This document shows, in pieces, positions 45,746 through 45,764 of a DNA stretch of 45,764 nucleotides. This DNA comes from Osedax symbiont Rs2. GTDB taxonomy: Bacteria; Pseudomonadota; Gammaproteobacteria; Pseudomonadales; Balneatricaceae. How positions within the stretch are numbered: the first letter of the stretch is position 1; each line of letters opens with the position of its first letter. Both the position numbers and the translations under genes were made by a program. The stretch spans positions 1 through 45,764 of the forward strand of contig ASZI01000039.1 of assembly GCA_000416315.1 (NCBI GenBank). The letters are read 5' to 3'. The notes under the pieces are model-generated. The model did no database searches. It was not told where the DNA came from and saw nothing but the letters and a program-made list of their open reading frames with translations.

Positions 45746-45764
45746 GGAAGTTGGAAGTTGGAAG
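45746..45764 (+). repeat. Start of a GGAAGTT heptanucleotide array at the window edge
   Basis: GGAAGTT, GGAAGTT and GGAAG follow each other at 7-base period up to the last base. The array is preceded by GTA, as is the GGAAGTC start of the related array at 3195. It continues outside the window. Confidence 0.6.

Overview
This window looks like chromosomal DNA of a free-living, aerobic gammaproteobacterium, probably marine and related to the Pseudomonas/Cellvibrio/Oceanospirillum side of the class. The reasons are a two-subunit (AruF/AruG type) arginine succinyltransferase operon with a divergent ArgR of the AraC family, the pyrD-rmf-rlmKL gene order familiar from pseudomonads, a recC-recB-recD cluster, and malate:quinone oxidoreductase. 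Base composition is moderate and most genes have clear Shine-Dalgarno sites. I see no tRNA, rRNA, insertion sequence, prophage or CRISPR array. The species cannot be named from the sequence.

Layout. 0.1-10.7 kb is a run of plus-strand housekeeping genes: a D-cysteine desulfhydrase/ACC deaminase-like enzyme, NAD kinase coupled to a metallophosphoesterase, a rhomboid protease, DUF1315 and DUF2797 proteins, aminopeptidase N, a small membrane protein, a Schlafen/AlbA_2-domain protein and a HAD phosphatase. 10.7-19.7 kb is the arginine succinyltransferase (AST) catabolic operon on the minus strand, in transcription order aruC/astC, an M20 metallohydrolase, aruF, aruG, astD and astB, with its likely regulator argR divergent. 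19.8-22.9 kb holds an ABC exporter and a decayed MFS transporter. 23.1-27.9 kb has pyrD, rmf (ribosome hibernation), rlmKL (23S rRNA methylation) and a double-receiver protein. 28.3-30.1 kb has an MFS transporter followed by five tandem copies of an ~83 bp unit that lead into a 63-codon orphan gene. 30.2-39.0 kb is recC-recB-recD. The rest is tpm, mscS, yidD, mqo and ppnN, separated by several long intergenic regions with structured repeats.

The most interesting points are two. First, the AST operon has no astE (succinylglutamate desuccinylase) in this window. In its place it carries an M20 peptidase whose metal-ligand spacing matches carboxypeptidase G2, an N-acylglutamate hydrolase; it may be a non-homologous replacement for the last pathway step. 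Second, the 83 bp tandem array repeats a ribosome-binding site plus TTG start codon, creating a chain of four related micro-ORFs whose stop codons overlap or nearly touch the next start, ending at the start of the 63-codon gene.

All functional calls come from motifs and family knowledge recalled from memory; no database search was run.
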